Shown here: piece after piece, positions 26,336-35,681 of the stretch
How the letters are laid out: every line of letters begins with the position of its first letter
Position numbering within the stretch: the first letter of the stretch is position 1
Source: Streptomyces sp. CB02414
GTDB taxonomy: Bacteria; Actinomycetota; Actinomycetes; Streptomycetales; Streptomycetaceae
Length of the DNA: 64,000 nucleotides
NCBI RefSeq assembly: GCF_001905385.1
Contig: NZ_LIPF01000002.1
Location: 682,001 to 746,000 of the forward strand
Reading direction: 5' to 3'
The notes under the pieces: model-generated
What the model was told of the DNA's origin: nothing
Database searches by the model: none
The model's input: the letters and a program-made list of their open reading frames with translations, nothing else
Position numbers and translations under genes: made by a program

Positions 26336-29300
26336 TCACTTGTCACACTTGGGCGGCGGAAGCACCCGTTGCTTCTTGATGTTGTCGATCATTTTTGCCT
26401 TCTTGAGCTTGGTGAGATCACCCTGCGTGACGCTCTTCGACGGATAAGAAGACTGAACGTGCCCGTGGTAGAGCTCCTTGACAATATTGCCTTCCTTGTC
26501 GGTGATCGCCCGGTGCCGGTCCAGCACAACGATCTCGTTGTTCACATGGTCCACGCCGAGGCGCCGGGTGACGTCAGGGTTGTTCGGGTCCATGTCGATG
26601 GACCGGTCCAGCGCGGCTTGGCCGTTGCTGGGTGCACGGCTGACCTCGCCCTTGGCCGATGAGCTGGAGCCTGCGCCGTGCTTGCTGTACTCCGAGTCGT
26701 CGTAGACCCGTTCCGGGCCGGCGTCGTCCTCCAGGCCGAGCGGGTCGCTCCAGCGAAGCGGGTTGTCGACGTACGCTTGGTGGTTCGGAGCGGGAGCCAG
26801 GCCGAGCGGGTCGGGTGACAGGTAGCTCGCGCTGTCCGGGTCGTAGTAGCGCGACAGGTTGTAGTGCAGGCCGGTTTCCGCGTCGCGGTATTGCCCGGGG
26901 AAGGACAGCGGACACAGGCCGCCGTCGTCGGTCAGAGGCCTCCCCCACAGGCTGGTGGCGGACCGCCAGGCGATTGCGCCGTCCTCACAGACCAGCTCGC
27001 TGGGGGTACCGGCCAGGTCGGTGACGATCGCGTAGAACTGCCTGTCGACGTCCCCCTGGCCGTCGGTGCGCCACCGCCTCCGCAATTGGGCAGCCACCCG
27101 GTGGGTGCCCGGTTCCCAGTCCCAGGTGTCGGTCTCCACCAGCCCGTTCCGGAGCGTCTGCTGTTCCGCGAGGTTGGTGGAATCCCAGGTGAAGAGAATT
27201 TCGTCGGCGACCGCCCCGTTCTCGTCCAGCCGCGCCTTGGCGGTGCGTCGCCCGAGGACGTCGTAACGATAGCGCCATACACCACTGTCCGGCGTCTCGG
27301 CCTCAATGAGCCGGTCCTCGGCGTCCCAGGTGTACGTCCAGATCCTGCGCAGCCCGGACAGCGTTCGCCGGATCACTCGGGCCACGCGCCCCTGGGCGTC
27401 GTGCTCGTATGTGCTACGGCCCGCCGCCGTGGCCTTCGTGCCGGAGTGCCGCAGTGTGCCCTGCGCGTCCTGTCCACCAGGAGCGGGGTGAGTGGCGGCA
27501 GTGAGGTTGCCCAGCTCGTCGTAGGCGTACGTCTCGGTCCAGGTACTGGCCGACACGTGGGTGACACGGCCGACGCGGTCGAGGCCGAACCTGCGGGTGC
27601 CTCCCAGCCGGTCGGTGATCGCGGTGACGTGGCCGTCCCCGCGGTAGGCGTACGAGCGGACCTGGCGCACGTCGGCACCCCCCTGCGTGCCGGCACTGAT
27701 GGCCTGTTCGACGAGGCGGTGCCCGGCGTCCCAGGACTGTGTCAGCATCGCTGCCCCGGCCAGGCCGCGGGCGGTTTCCCGGCCGGCCGCGTCGTGGGTG
27801 AAGGTCAGCTCTCCGCCGTCGGTGACGAGCGACGTGGGCAGGCCCGCCGAGTCGTACGACCAGCGCGAAGTGGCGCCGGACGGCGTAGTGCGCCGTGTCC
27901 GTCGGCCCAGCAGGTCGTACTGGCTGGTGACCGTCCGACCGTCAACGGTCTCGGTGACGATCCTGCCCAGGGTGTCGTAGGTGTAGGCGACCCTACTGTT
28001 GGAATTCACGGCTTCGGTCAGGCGGCCGACGACGTCGTAGCTCAGGGAGGTGACGGCACCGTCGTCCGTCCGCGCCGTCAACACCCGCCCGGCGGTGTCG
28101 CGGGCGAGGTGAACCCTCTGCCCGGCGCCGTTGGTCCGTTCGATCTGGCGGCCGGTGGGATCGAGGACATAGCCGAGTGTGCGACCGTTGAAGTCCGTTT
28201 CGCCGATCAGACGGCCTGCCGTGTCGTACTGGTAACTCCATTCCTCGCCGAGCGGGTTGGTCACACCGACAATTCGCAGCTCCGCGTCATGTGTGAAGCG
28301 GTAACAGGTGCCGTCCGGGTCGGTCCGGGCACTCGGCAGGTCGAAAGCGCCGTACTCGAAGGCGGTGACGAAGCCACCAGCGTCGCGGTGCGAGGTGAGA
28401 TTGCCCTCGGCGTCGTACGACCATGTCTCCCGACCGCCGTCGGCGCGCTCCCGCCACAGCAGCCGACCTTCCGGATCCCACCCCTGCCTCACGCTTCCGC
28501 CGACCGGGTCGTCGATCCGCACGACACGACCGAACGCGTTCCGGTGTGCGGTGACGAAGCTCCCGCGCGGGTCAACGGCGCGCACCTGGAGCCCGGCGTC
28601 ATCCGTTTCGAAGCGGAACGTGTTGCCCAGCGCGTCGGTCTGCGCGACCCGGTGGCCACGGTCGTCGTAGGTATACGAACTCACCGCACCCAGCGGATCA
28701 GTGCTGGTGACGAGGTTGCCTCGATCGTCGTAGGCGCATTCCCAGCGCGCACCGTCCGCTTCCGTGATGGCGACGGGCAGCGCATCGTCGTACTCCAACT
28801 GAACGCTAGTCCCGTCCGGTCGGTCCATCCGGAGCGGCTGGCCGTGCGCGTCCAGCGTGAAACGGGTGGTGTTGCCCAACTCGTCGGTACGGGAGAGCAA
28901 CCGTCCGAACCGGTCCCACTCCGTGTGTGTGTTGTGACCGAGGGGATCGCACACAGTGACCAGTTGGTACAGCTCGTTGTACCTGTACGTCGTCGTGGCG
29001 CCGAGCGCGTCCGTGTAGTGCGTCTCGCGGTTGTCGGTGTCGTACTCAATCGTGCAGGAAAGGCTCCCGTCAGCGCCTTCACCACGAACACAGCGGTCCA
29101 GGGAGTCGTAGGTGAAGCGGTACCAATAGCCATTTCGATCGGTCCACGACGTGATGCGAGCACGGTCGTCGTACGAGAGCCTCAGTGGCCGCCCGCTCGA
29201 GTCGTGGATTTCGGTGAGGTTTCCTTCAGGGCTGTAGCCGAAGTCCCGTAGAAGCGTGCCCTCGGGGCCGTCCTCCGTGTTGCGCAGCCGGAGGCGGGTG

Positions 29301-30895
29301 ACACGTCCGTCGGATGTGTCAACGTGCACGTGTCGACCACCGGAGTCGCGCACCGCCACTGGGGTGCCGTCGGGGTCGCGAACGAAGTCGACGCGGTAGC
29401 CGTTGCGGTCGGTGATCGCGGCCAGGGGCAGTGTGAACACCTCGTCCTTCGCAGCCGACCGTGACTGAGGCGCGAAGTGACGAGTGATTCCCGTGATGGG
29501 ATCGGCGATGCGAAGAGGGGCACCCGGTGTGCCGTCCCAGTCCAGTGACCAGCGCGGGCCCTCCATCGGCATGACGGAGGTGCCCGGTCGAGGCACCGGG
29601 TAGAAGAGCAGCATGCCGTCCTCGGTGGCGAAGACGGCGCCTTCGTCGTCCAGCTCCAGGCGTTCGTCCAGGGTGGAGGCCCAAGACGGACCGAAGCAGC
29701 GCCCCCACTGGTACGTGGACAGGTAAGTGCGGCGCAAGGCCAGAGGGAGCAGGCCGGGAAGTTCGACATCGGTGTGCTCCATGAGCATTTCACCGGAGAC
29801 CATGTCGATCGGGTCGCCGTTCTTGCAACGGCCCTTGGATGGCTTCGCCTTGGCCGCGGCATCATCGGCTTCCCTGCGCAGCCCCTTACCAAGCCCCTTT
29901 GCCATGGCCTTAAGGCCACCCGCGCCCAGCGCCTTCGCCCCCCTTGCGAGACCACCTAGAGAGGTGAGCCCCTTCATACCGGGTATGCAGTCCAGCGCGG
30001 CGAACCCGACATCCCATAGTGACGCTTGGCCCTTGCTGTATTTGTTGAGCGTGTCGGCGAGGACGACGAGGGCCGCGACCAGGACGATCGCGCCCAGGAT
30101 CGGGCCGCCGATGATCATCGCGACGATGCCGACGACCGCGACGACGACCTTGCAGACGGCGACGATCTCGTCCCAGTTGTCGGTGAACCAGTCGCCGACC
30201 TCCTCCCACCAGGACCGGTTCTGGATGCCGGCGTCCGACGCCTCGTCGATCTTCGTCTTGGCCTCGCGGGCCGCGTCCTCGCGCATCTTGCGCGCGTCCT
30301 CGGCCATCTTCTTCGCCGCGTCCAGCGCGCTCTGCGCGTCGTCCACGGCCGACTGGGCGTTGGTCTGGGCAGTCCTGGCGTGCTGGACGTCGCGGGTGGC
30401 GGCGCGGACCTTCGCCTCGTCGGGCTTGTCGGCGTCCGACTTGCTGCCGGTCGGGTCGTCCTTGTACTTGTCGGCCTCCTTCGACGCCCGCGTCACCCAG
30501 GACTCGGCCGAGGACAGCCTCGACTGGGCGGAGGTGAGGTCGTCCCGGGCCTCCCGCGCCTTGCGCAGCGCCTTGTCGGCGAGGGTCTGCGCCCGCTCCA
30601 GCTTCGGCCAGAAGTCGGCGAGGGCGTCGCCGCACATGCCGTAGGACTTCTCGAGTTTCTTCAGGTTCTTCGGTACGCCCGAGAACTCCTCCTTGAAGAC
30701 GGCGGCCGACTTGCCCGCCCACTCCTCGAGCGCGCCCTCCCCCGCCATCCCCTTCACCAGACGCAACGCCTCGGACACGTCGTCGGCGAAGTCGTGCAGC
30801 GTCTTCGCGAGCGTGCGCACCCGCTGCGGATCACCGGGGGTCGGGTCCTTGTCCAGGTCCAGGACATGCCAGTCACTCGGCCTGTGGCCCGCCAT
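26336..30895 (-). CDS. WXG100-headed RHS-repeat polymorphic toxin
   Basis: A 1519-residue toxin. Residues 1-110 form a WXG100-like helical domain (EEWAGK with W59-A-G61), followed by a coiled coil (110-220) and a hydrophobic segment (243-285). DUF6531 starts near 357 (CKNGDPIDMVSGEM). Tens of YD/RHS repeats follow to the core RYYDPDSASYLSPDPLGL. The last 130 residues are the toxin tip (GQAALDRSIDM, RLGVDHVNNEIVVLDRH, ELYHGHV, LTKLKKAKMI), which from memory resembles polymorphic toxin type 17. No signal peptide is present. The WXG head suggests type VII or related export. ATG 30895 follows GGGGGTAACGGGG. The frame is open to 30949. Confidence 0.88.
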   Translation of the reverse strand: MAGHRPSDWHVLDLDKDPTPGDPQRVRTLAKTLHDFADDVSEALRLVKGMAGEGALEEWAGKSAAVFKEEFSGVPKNLKKLEKSYGMCGDALADFWPKLERAQTLADKALRKAREARDDLTSAQSRLSSAESWVTRASKEADKYKDDPTGSKSDADKPDEAKVRAATRDVQHARTAQTNAQSAVDDAQSALDAAKKMAEDARKMREDAAREAKTKIDEASDAGIQNRSWWEEVGDWFTDNWDEIVAVCKVVVAVVGIVAMIIGGPILGAIVLVAALVVLADTLNKYSKGQASLWDVGFAALDCIPGMKGLTSLGGLARGAKALGAGGLKAMAKGLGKGLRREADDAAAKAKPSKGRCKNGDPIDMVSGEMLMEHTDVELPGLLPLALRRTYLSTYQWGRCFGPSWASTLDERLELDDEGAVFATEDGMLLFYPVPRPGTSVMPMEGPRWSLDWDGTPGAPLRIADPITGITRHFAPQSRSAAKDEVFTLPLAAITDRNGYRVDFVRDPDGTPVAVRDSGGRHVHVDTSDGRVTRLRLRNTEDGPEGTLLRDFGYSPEGNLTEIHDSSGRPLRLSYDDRARITSWTDRNGYWYRFTYDSLDRCVRGEGADGSLSCTIEYDTDNRETHYTDALGATTTYRYNELYQLVTVCDPLGHNTHTEWDRFGRLLSRTDELGNTTRFTLDAHGQPLRMDRPDGTSVQLEYDDALPVAITEADGARWECAYDDRGNLVTSTDPLGAVSSYTYDDRGHRVAQTDALGNTFRFETDDAGLQVRAVDPRGSFVTAHRNAFGRVVRIDDPVGGSVRQGWDPEGRLLWRERADGGRETWSYDAEGNLTSHRDAGGFVTAFEYGAFDLPSARTDPDGTCYRFTHDAELRIVGVTNPLGEEWSYQYDTAGRLIGETDFNGRTLGYVLDPTGRQIERTNGAGQRVHLARDTAGRVLTARTDDGAVTSLSYDVVGRLTEAVNSNSRVAYTYDTLGRIVTETVDGRTVTSQYDLLGRRTRRTTPSGATSRWSYDSAGLPTSLVTDGGELTFTHDAAGRETARGLAGAAMLTQSWDAGHRLVEQAISAGTQGGADVRQVRSYAYRGDGHVTAITDRLGGTRRFGLDRVGRVTHVSASTWTETYAYDELGNLTAATHPAPGGQDAQGTLRHSGTKATAAGRSTYEHDAQGRVARVIRRTLSGLRRIWTYTWDAEDRLIEAETPDSGVWRYRYDVLGRRTAKARLDENGAVADEILFTWDSTNLAEQQTLRNGLVETDTWDWEPGTHRVAAQLRRRWRTDGQGDVDRQFYAIVTDLAGTPSELVCEDGAIAWRSATSLWGRPLTDDGGLCPLSFPGQYRDAETGLHYNLSRYYDPDSASYLSPDPLGLAPAPNHQAYVDNPLRWSDPLGLEDDAGPERVYDDSEYSKHGAGSSSSAKGEVSRAPSNGQAALDRSIDMDPNNPDVTRRLGVDHVNNEIVVLDRHRAITDKEGNIVKELYHGHVQSSYPSKSVTQGDLTKLKKAKMIDNIKKQRVLPPPKCDK

Positions 30896-31211
30896 CCCCG
30901 TTACCCCCGTCAGCTCACATGTCGCATCAGCAACCACCCGTACGCACATGTGAACTTACAAGGGGCGGCGGTTCGATGAAAGGCGCTCCCGTTCCTAGTT
31001 CGACTCACGGAGCACCGGTCTCAGCAGGCTCAGTCGTGCAGACCCGGGAGCGGCACCACACCGGGGAATGCCGTCACTGTGGCGCGGACGTCCATGTTTC
31101 CTCCCTGATCAGGTGCACGGGTGTTCATGTCCTCTCGGGCGGGCTCGGAGCCGGTCAGTGCCATACCTCGGGGATCAGGGCCGCCGCGACGTGATCGACT
31201 CCTACCATCCT
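30896..31211. promoter_or_regulatory. leader of the RHS toxin gene with spaced inverted repeat
   Basis: This 316-bp region upstream of the toxin has no gene I can support. TCACATGT at 30915-30922 and ACATGTGA at 30946-30953 form an 8-bp inverted repeat separated by 23 nt, placed 20-58 bp before the start. It could be an operator or an RNA hairpin that controls the toxin. Confidence 0.35.
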
Positions 31212-31373
31212 CTAGGGATCGAAGTGTCGGATCTCGAAGTGGAAGTGCTCGGAGAGGGTGGGGCGGTCCGAGGGGAAGCCATCGAGGTCCGTCGACGCAT
31301 AGGCACGGTCCGCGTCGTGGATGACGTCCACGATCCGGGCTCCGCCCGTGACCGCTCCGCACAGGTCACTCAA
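31212..31373 (-). CDS. possible small protein or 3' remnant, 53 residues
   Basis: A frame ending at the TAG at 31212 reads LSDLCGAVTGG, ARIVDVIHDADRAY, ASTDLDGFPSD and RPTLSEHFHFEIRHFDP, with a TTG at 31373 as the nearest start. The codon pattern is GC3-rich and the sequence reads like the tail of a folded domain. There is no convincing ribosome binding site. It lies between the immunity-like protein B and the RHS leader. It may be what is left of an older toxin tip or immunity gene. No family recognised. Confidence 0.35.
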   Translation of the reverse strand: MSDLCGAVTGGARIVDVIHDADRAYASTDLDGFPSDRPTLSEHFHFEIRHFDP

Positions 31374-31416
31374 GCAGTCCGAGACACCGTGCAGTGCGGG
31401 TGTGGAGGACGCGGGT

Positions 31417-31884
31417 TCATCGGCTGCTCACCGTCTTCCAGGCGTCGATCACCGCGTAGGTCGAGCTCAGTCGCCACGCGTCCAGCTTGTTCCGCACCGT
31501 TGAGACGACGCTCCAGCACTTCAGCCACGTCGGCAGTCGTCGGAACGGTACGAAGGTCAGGGTGTCGTCGATGGCGTTGATCGCGGCGCTCCTGCGACCC
31601 AGGCCTTCCGCCCGCAGTGCGGCGTACAGCTCCGGCGTCAGTGAGCCGTTGAGGCGAGCCGCCGTCCCTGCCGCGGTGAAGGCGAACCCTCGCTGGGCGA
31701 CATCCGGGAGTCGCGTCGCCCTGACGATCCGGGGCGACGCCTCCTCCAGCGAGCAGTTGAAGGCGAGCCCGATGGCAGCCGTGCCGAGGCTTATCTCTCC
31801 GCGCTCGAACGCGGCGTCCCATTCCTTCGGATCGTTCAGGGCCAGCAGGCGTTCTCCGGTCTGCCAATTCCAGTCGGGCGTCAA
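31417..31884 (-). CDS. immunity-like helical protein B, upstream of RHS toxin
   Basis: A 155-residue paralog of protein A at 25846 (shared GTAAIGLAFNCSLEEASPRI, QRGFAFTAAGTAARLNG, LTPELYAALRAEG and FVPF blocks). The start TTG 31884 is chosen because GGGAG lies 6 nt upstream; TTG 31890 is the alternative. It lies 33 bp after the SUKH gene. It may be an orphan immunity gene kept from an earlier toxin variant, or it may act with protein A. Biochemical role unknown. Confidence 0.65.
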   Translation of the reverse strand: MTPDWNWQTGERLLALNDPKEWDAAFERGEISLGTAAIGLAFNCSLEEASPRIVRATRLPDVAQRGFAFTAAGTAARLNGSLTPELYAALRAEGLGRRSAAINAIDDTLTFVPFRRLPTWLKCWSVVSTVRNKLDAWRLSSTYAVIDAWKTVSSR

Positions 31885-31917
31885 GGTCAACTCCCTGCTT
31901 CCAGCGCGTTCACTGCT

Positions 31918-32385
31918 TCATCTGCTCCAGGCAGTACGGACCGGGGCCCGATACCAGTCTTCTCCGTCGCTCGACAGGGCGCTGCGAACACAGGATTCGA
32001 GGGCTGGCGACACCAAGTACCGCTCGTCCGTCTCGTGGTCCCATACGAACACCCCTGCGCGATGAGGCCGGCAGGCGAAGGCGAACTGGTCTCCGCCGCC
32101 GCTGTCGCCGAAGAACAGGAGGGAATCGAAGGGCAGGTACAGCGACCGGAACTGATCGTCACCGCGGAAGGCGAGATTGTCGCTGAGGATCCGTTCCGCG
32201 GGCCAGACCACCTCGGTGCCGTACGTGTCCAGCAGCCCGTCGCTCTCCAGGAGGAACGCGGTGAGTTCGCCCGGGAGAGCGAGTCCCAGCAGTTGCTCGA
32301 GCCGTTGCAGGGCCTGGAGCTCCACAGGCTCGCGGGAGAGCGCCGACGGGAACTCCTCGATGATGTCGCGCCAGGTCGGTGTCAT
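31918..32385 (-). CDS. SMI1/KNR4 (SUKH) family protein, probable immunity
   Basis: A 155-residue SUKH protein. It begins MTPTWRDIIEEFPSAL, has LGLALPGELTAFLLESDGLLDTYGTEVVWPA, and LPFDSLLFFGDSGGGDQFAF, the typical SUKH core. SUKH proteins neutralise varied nuclease and other toxins of polymorphic systems. ATG 32385 overlaps the stop of the upstream 97-residue protein by 4 bp (ATGA), so they are translationally coupled. Its cognate toxin is not certain. The RHS tip 1 kb downstream is one candidate. Confidence 0.85.
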   Translation of the reverse strand: MTPTWRDIIEEFPSALSREPVELQALQRLEQLLGLALPGELTAFLLESDGLLDTYGTEVVWPAERILSDNLAFRGDDQFRSLYLPFDSLLFFGDSGGGDQFAFACRPHRAGVFVWDHETDERYLVSPALESCVRSALSSDGEDWYRAPVRTAWSR

Positions 32386-32675
32386 TCCGGCAGCGTCCAG
32401 AACGGTGAGTCCTTCGCCGGGGCCGGGTGGACCGGCGGGCGGGACTGGTGGTGGTGCTCGTCCGGGCCGTAATAGGCGGGCAGGGCCCAGAACTCCGGGT
32501 GCTCGTGGCACATGAGGTCCGGGTACGGATCGATTCGCGAGTTCGCGTACTGCCTGTTGATCCTGGCGACGGCCTCCGGGCGGGAGATGCCGCAGCTTTC
32601 GACGAGTACGTCCGCCATGTCCCGGAAGTACTCCAGCATGCCCTCGTCGAGGTCGAGTACGAACTCCTCGGTCAT
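32382..32675 (-). CDS. uncharacterised 97-residue acidic protein of the RHS locus
   Basis: Starts at ATG 32675. The first half looks helical and acidic (EEFVLDLDEGMLEYFRDMADVLVESC), followed by GISRPEAVARINRQY, which hints at a small helical fold. The end is Pro/His-rich (YYGPDEHHHQSRPPVHP). No family is recognised. It overlaps the SUKH gene by 4 bp and lies 26 bp after the next gene, so it belongs to the same operon. A chaperone, adaptor or immunity role is possible. Confidence 0.65.
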   Translation of the reverse strand: MTEEFVLDLDEGMLEYFRDMADVLVESCGISRPEAVARINRQYANSRIDPYPDLMCHEHPEFWALPAYYGPDEHHHQSRPPVHPAPAKDSPFWTLPE

Positions 32676-32700
32676 CGGAAAGCGCCCTGTTCCCCTCAGT

Positions 32701-33348
32701 TCAGCCCACGAACCGGAACGTGGACGTGATCGCGTCGAATATGTCGAAGAAGGAGTCGGCGAGGTCGAGGACCTGGCTGCTGCCCGCGACCAGGGCGACC
32801 TTGCCCTCCTGGCCGGGGACCGGGATGTACGTCTGCATCAGGACCGCGCGGACGGTGCGGTTCAGGGCGTCGCCGGGGACGGGGATGTCCTCGACGCCCT
32901 GGGTGCGGGCCGCCGGGCCCACGCCGGGGATGTCGACCGTCGTCACCTTGCGCCAGGAGTCGCCGGGCTTCCTCGCCTCCTTGACTGCGAGTTGGGCGGC
33001 GATGGCAGCCGGGTCGTTGGGGAGGGGGTCGCCGGAGGACGTGCGGCCGCCGACCAGGGAGACCGTGACCGAGCCCGTGATCGGGGTGTCGCCGCCGAAG
33101 CTCTCCGCCATGCAACCGCAGTACAGCGCGCCCGACTTCCACGCGTCGGACGCCGCCTTCTGAAGGAAGGTGACGTACGCGGAGCGGGAGGGAGCCAGTT
33201 CCGGGTACTGGCGGACGCGGTCGTCGACCATGCGGCGGATCGAGTCGTCCCGGGACTCCGGGCGTACGTCGAACTCCCACCAGGATTCCGGCACCTTGAT
33301 GCGGAAGCCGCCGCGCTCGACGGTCAGCGCCTCCGTGTAGCGAGCCAT
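32701..33348 (-). CDS. uncharacterised 215-residue protein, first gene of the RHS operon
   Basis: Starts at ATG 33348. The N-terminus MARYTEALTVERGGFRIKVPESWWEFDV leads into a mixed alpha/beta protein with YVTFLQKAASDAWKSGALYCGCMAESFGG and a C-terminal VLMQTYIPVPGQEGKVALVAGSS, LADSFFDIFDAIT part. There is no signal peptide or membrane helix. Similar proteins, as I recall, occur next to WXG/RHS genes in streptomycetes. A role in toxin loading or export is a guess from context. Function unknown. Confidence 0.65.
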   Translation of the reverse strand: MARYTEALTVERGGFRIKVPESWWEFDVRPESRDDSIRRMVDDRVRQYPELAPSRSAYVTFLQKAASDAWKSGALYCGCMAESFGGDTPITGSVTVSLVGGRTSSGDPLPNDPAAIAAQLAVKEARKPGDSWRKVTTVDIPGVGPAARTQGVEDIPVPGDALNRTVRAVLMQTYIPVPGQEGKVALVAGSSQVLDLADSFFDIFDAITSTFRFVG

Positions 33349-33446
33349 GGTGTACCCGGCCTCCCCGTTCGTCAGTTCGTCAGTAGCTCGTCAGTCGATC
33401 CGATGTTTCGACATCGTCCCACCGATCGCCTCACCGGGTCGCCGGG

Positions 33447-33779
33447 CTACCCCCGCTTCGCCACCGTCAGCAGCACCGCCGCGTCCTCCAGCGCCTCCAG
33501 GCTGTGGCGGGCCGGCGGGATCAGGAGGAGGTCGCCGGTCCGGCCCTCCCAGGACGTGTCGCCGCTGGTGAGGCGGACACGGCCACGAAGGACCTGGACG
33601 GTGGCCTCGCCGGGGTTCTCGTGCTCGGCCAGCGACGTGCCCGCGATCAGGGCCAGCAGGGTCTGGCGCAGGACGTGCTCGTGGCCGCCGTGGACCGTGG
33701 TGGCGCTGCGGCCGTTGGACGCGAACGCGGCCTGTTCGAGGTGTTCGCGGGCGAGTGCGTCGAGGGAGAGTTTGCGCAT
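33447..33779 (-). CDS. cupin-domain protein
   Basis: A 110-residue single cupin. HGGHEHVLRQTLLAL and SLAEHENPGEATVQVLRGRVRL match cupin motif 1. LLLIPPARHSLEALEDAAVLLTV matches motif 2. His and Glu metal ligands are present. The substrate cannot be told. ATG 33779 lies downstream of the gdhA terminator, so it is a separate unit. It may act in redox or sugar-related regulation, as small cupins often do. Confidence 0.8.
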   Translation of the reverse strand: MRKLSLDALAREHLEQAAFASNGRSATTVHGGHEHVLRQTLLALIAGTSLAEHENPGEATVQVLRGRVRLTSGDTSWEGRTGDLLLIPPARHSLEALEDAAVLLTVAKRG

Positions 33780-33798
33780 GGCGCAAGTTTCGCCGGGC

Positions 33799-33829
33799 GC
33801 CCCGGACGGCCGACAGGGCCGTCCGGGGC
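33799..33829 (-). terminator. gdhA terminator hairpin
   Basis: GCCCCGGACGGCC at 33799-33811 pairs perfectly (13 bp) with 33817-33829 around a 5-nt loop. It lies 18 bp after the gdhA stop. Confidence 0.75.
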
Positions 33830-33846
33830 AATACCGGTGACGTCCC

Positions 33847-35322
<1,476 letters not shown>

Positions 35323-35327
35323 TCAGT

Positions 35328-35344
35328 GTTACGCCCATGTAAAC
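35328..35344 (-). promoter_or_regulatory. GlnR-like box upstream of gdhA
   Basis: Plus-strand GTTAC, six bases, GTAAAC matches one a/b pair of the actinomycete GlnR consensus (gTnAC-n6-GnAAc) at nine of ten defined positions. The second pair of a full box is not evident. Confidence 0.4.
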
Positions 35345-35470
35345 GTCATGGCCAGCAGTCGGTGCCCCGCGCGACCACTATGTGAGACCGCGCTTTCGCA
35401 TATCGGGGGTTTTCGTGATGTATGAGACGAAGGTCACCTCCAAGATCACCCGGGTGGTTGGGGGTGCTCC

Positions 35471-35680
35471 TCACGCGTCGCCGTTCAGCATCGCGGCCGT
35501 CAGGACGTTTCCGGCGACGCCCCATCCTCCGTCCGGGACCTCGTCGACGAGGACGACGGTGGTGGGGCGGGCGCGCTCCCCGTAGATCTCCGCGTAGAGG
35601 TCGGTGGTGCGTTCGACGATCTTCCGCTTGTCCTCCGGGGTGAGGGTGCCCTCGGGGACCTTGAAGTGGGCGAAGGGCAT
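35471..35680 (-). CDS. 4-oxalocrotonate tautomerase family protein
   Basis: A 69-residue tautomerase monomer. Pro2 (MPFAHFKVPEGTL) is the catalytic N-terminal proline after Met removal. KRKIVERTTDLYAEIYGERARPTTVVLVDEVPDGGWGVAG matches the family pattern. It starts 1 bp after the SDR stop, so both form an operon downstream of the divergent MmyB-type regulator. From memory the pair corresponds to SCO4682-SCO4681. The physiological substrate is unknown. Confidence 0.9.
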   Translation of the reverse strand: MPFAHFKVPEGTLTPEDKRKIVERTTDLYAEIYGERARPTTVVLVDEVPDGGWGVAGNVLTAAMLNGDA

Positions 35681-35681
35681 C

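Noticed and set aside
26864-29251. A long plus-strand frame opposite the RHS toxin
   Set aside because: Antisense shadow; the repetitive look comes from the RHS repeats on the other strand.
27000-29300. Regular short repeats suggesting a CRISPR array
   Set aside because: The periodicity is degenerate YD-repeat coding sequence in a single open frame, with no constant repeat and unique spacers.
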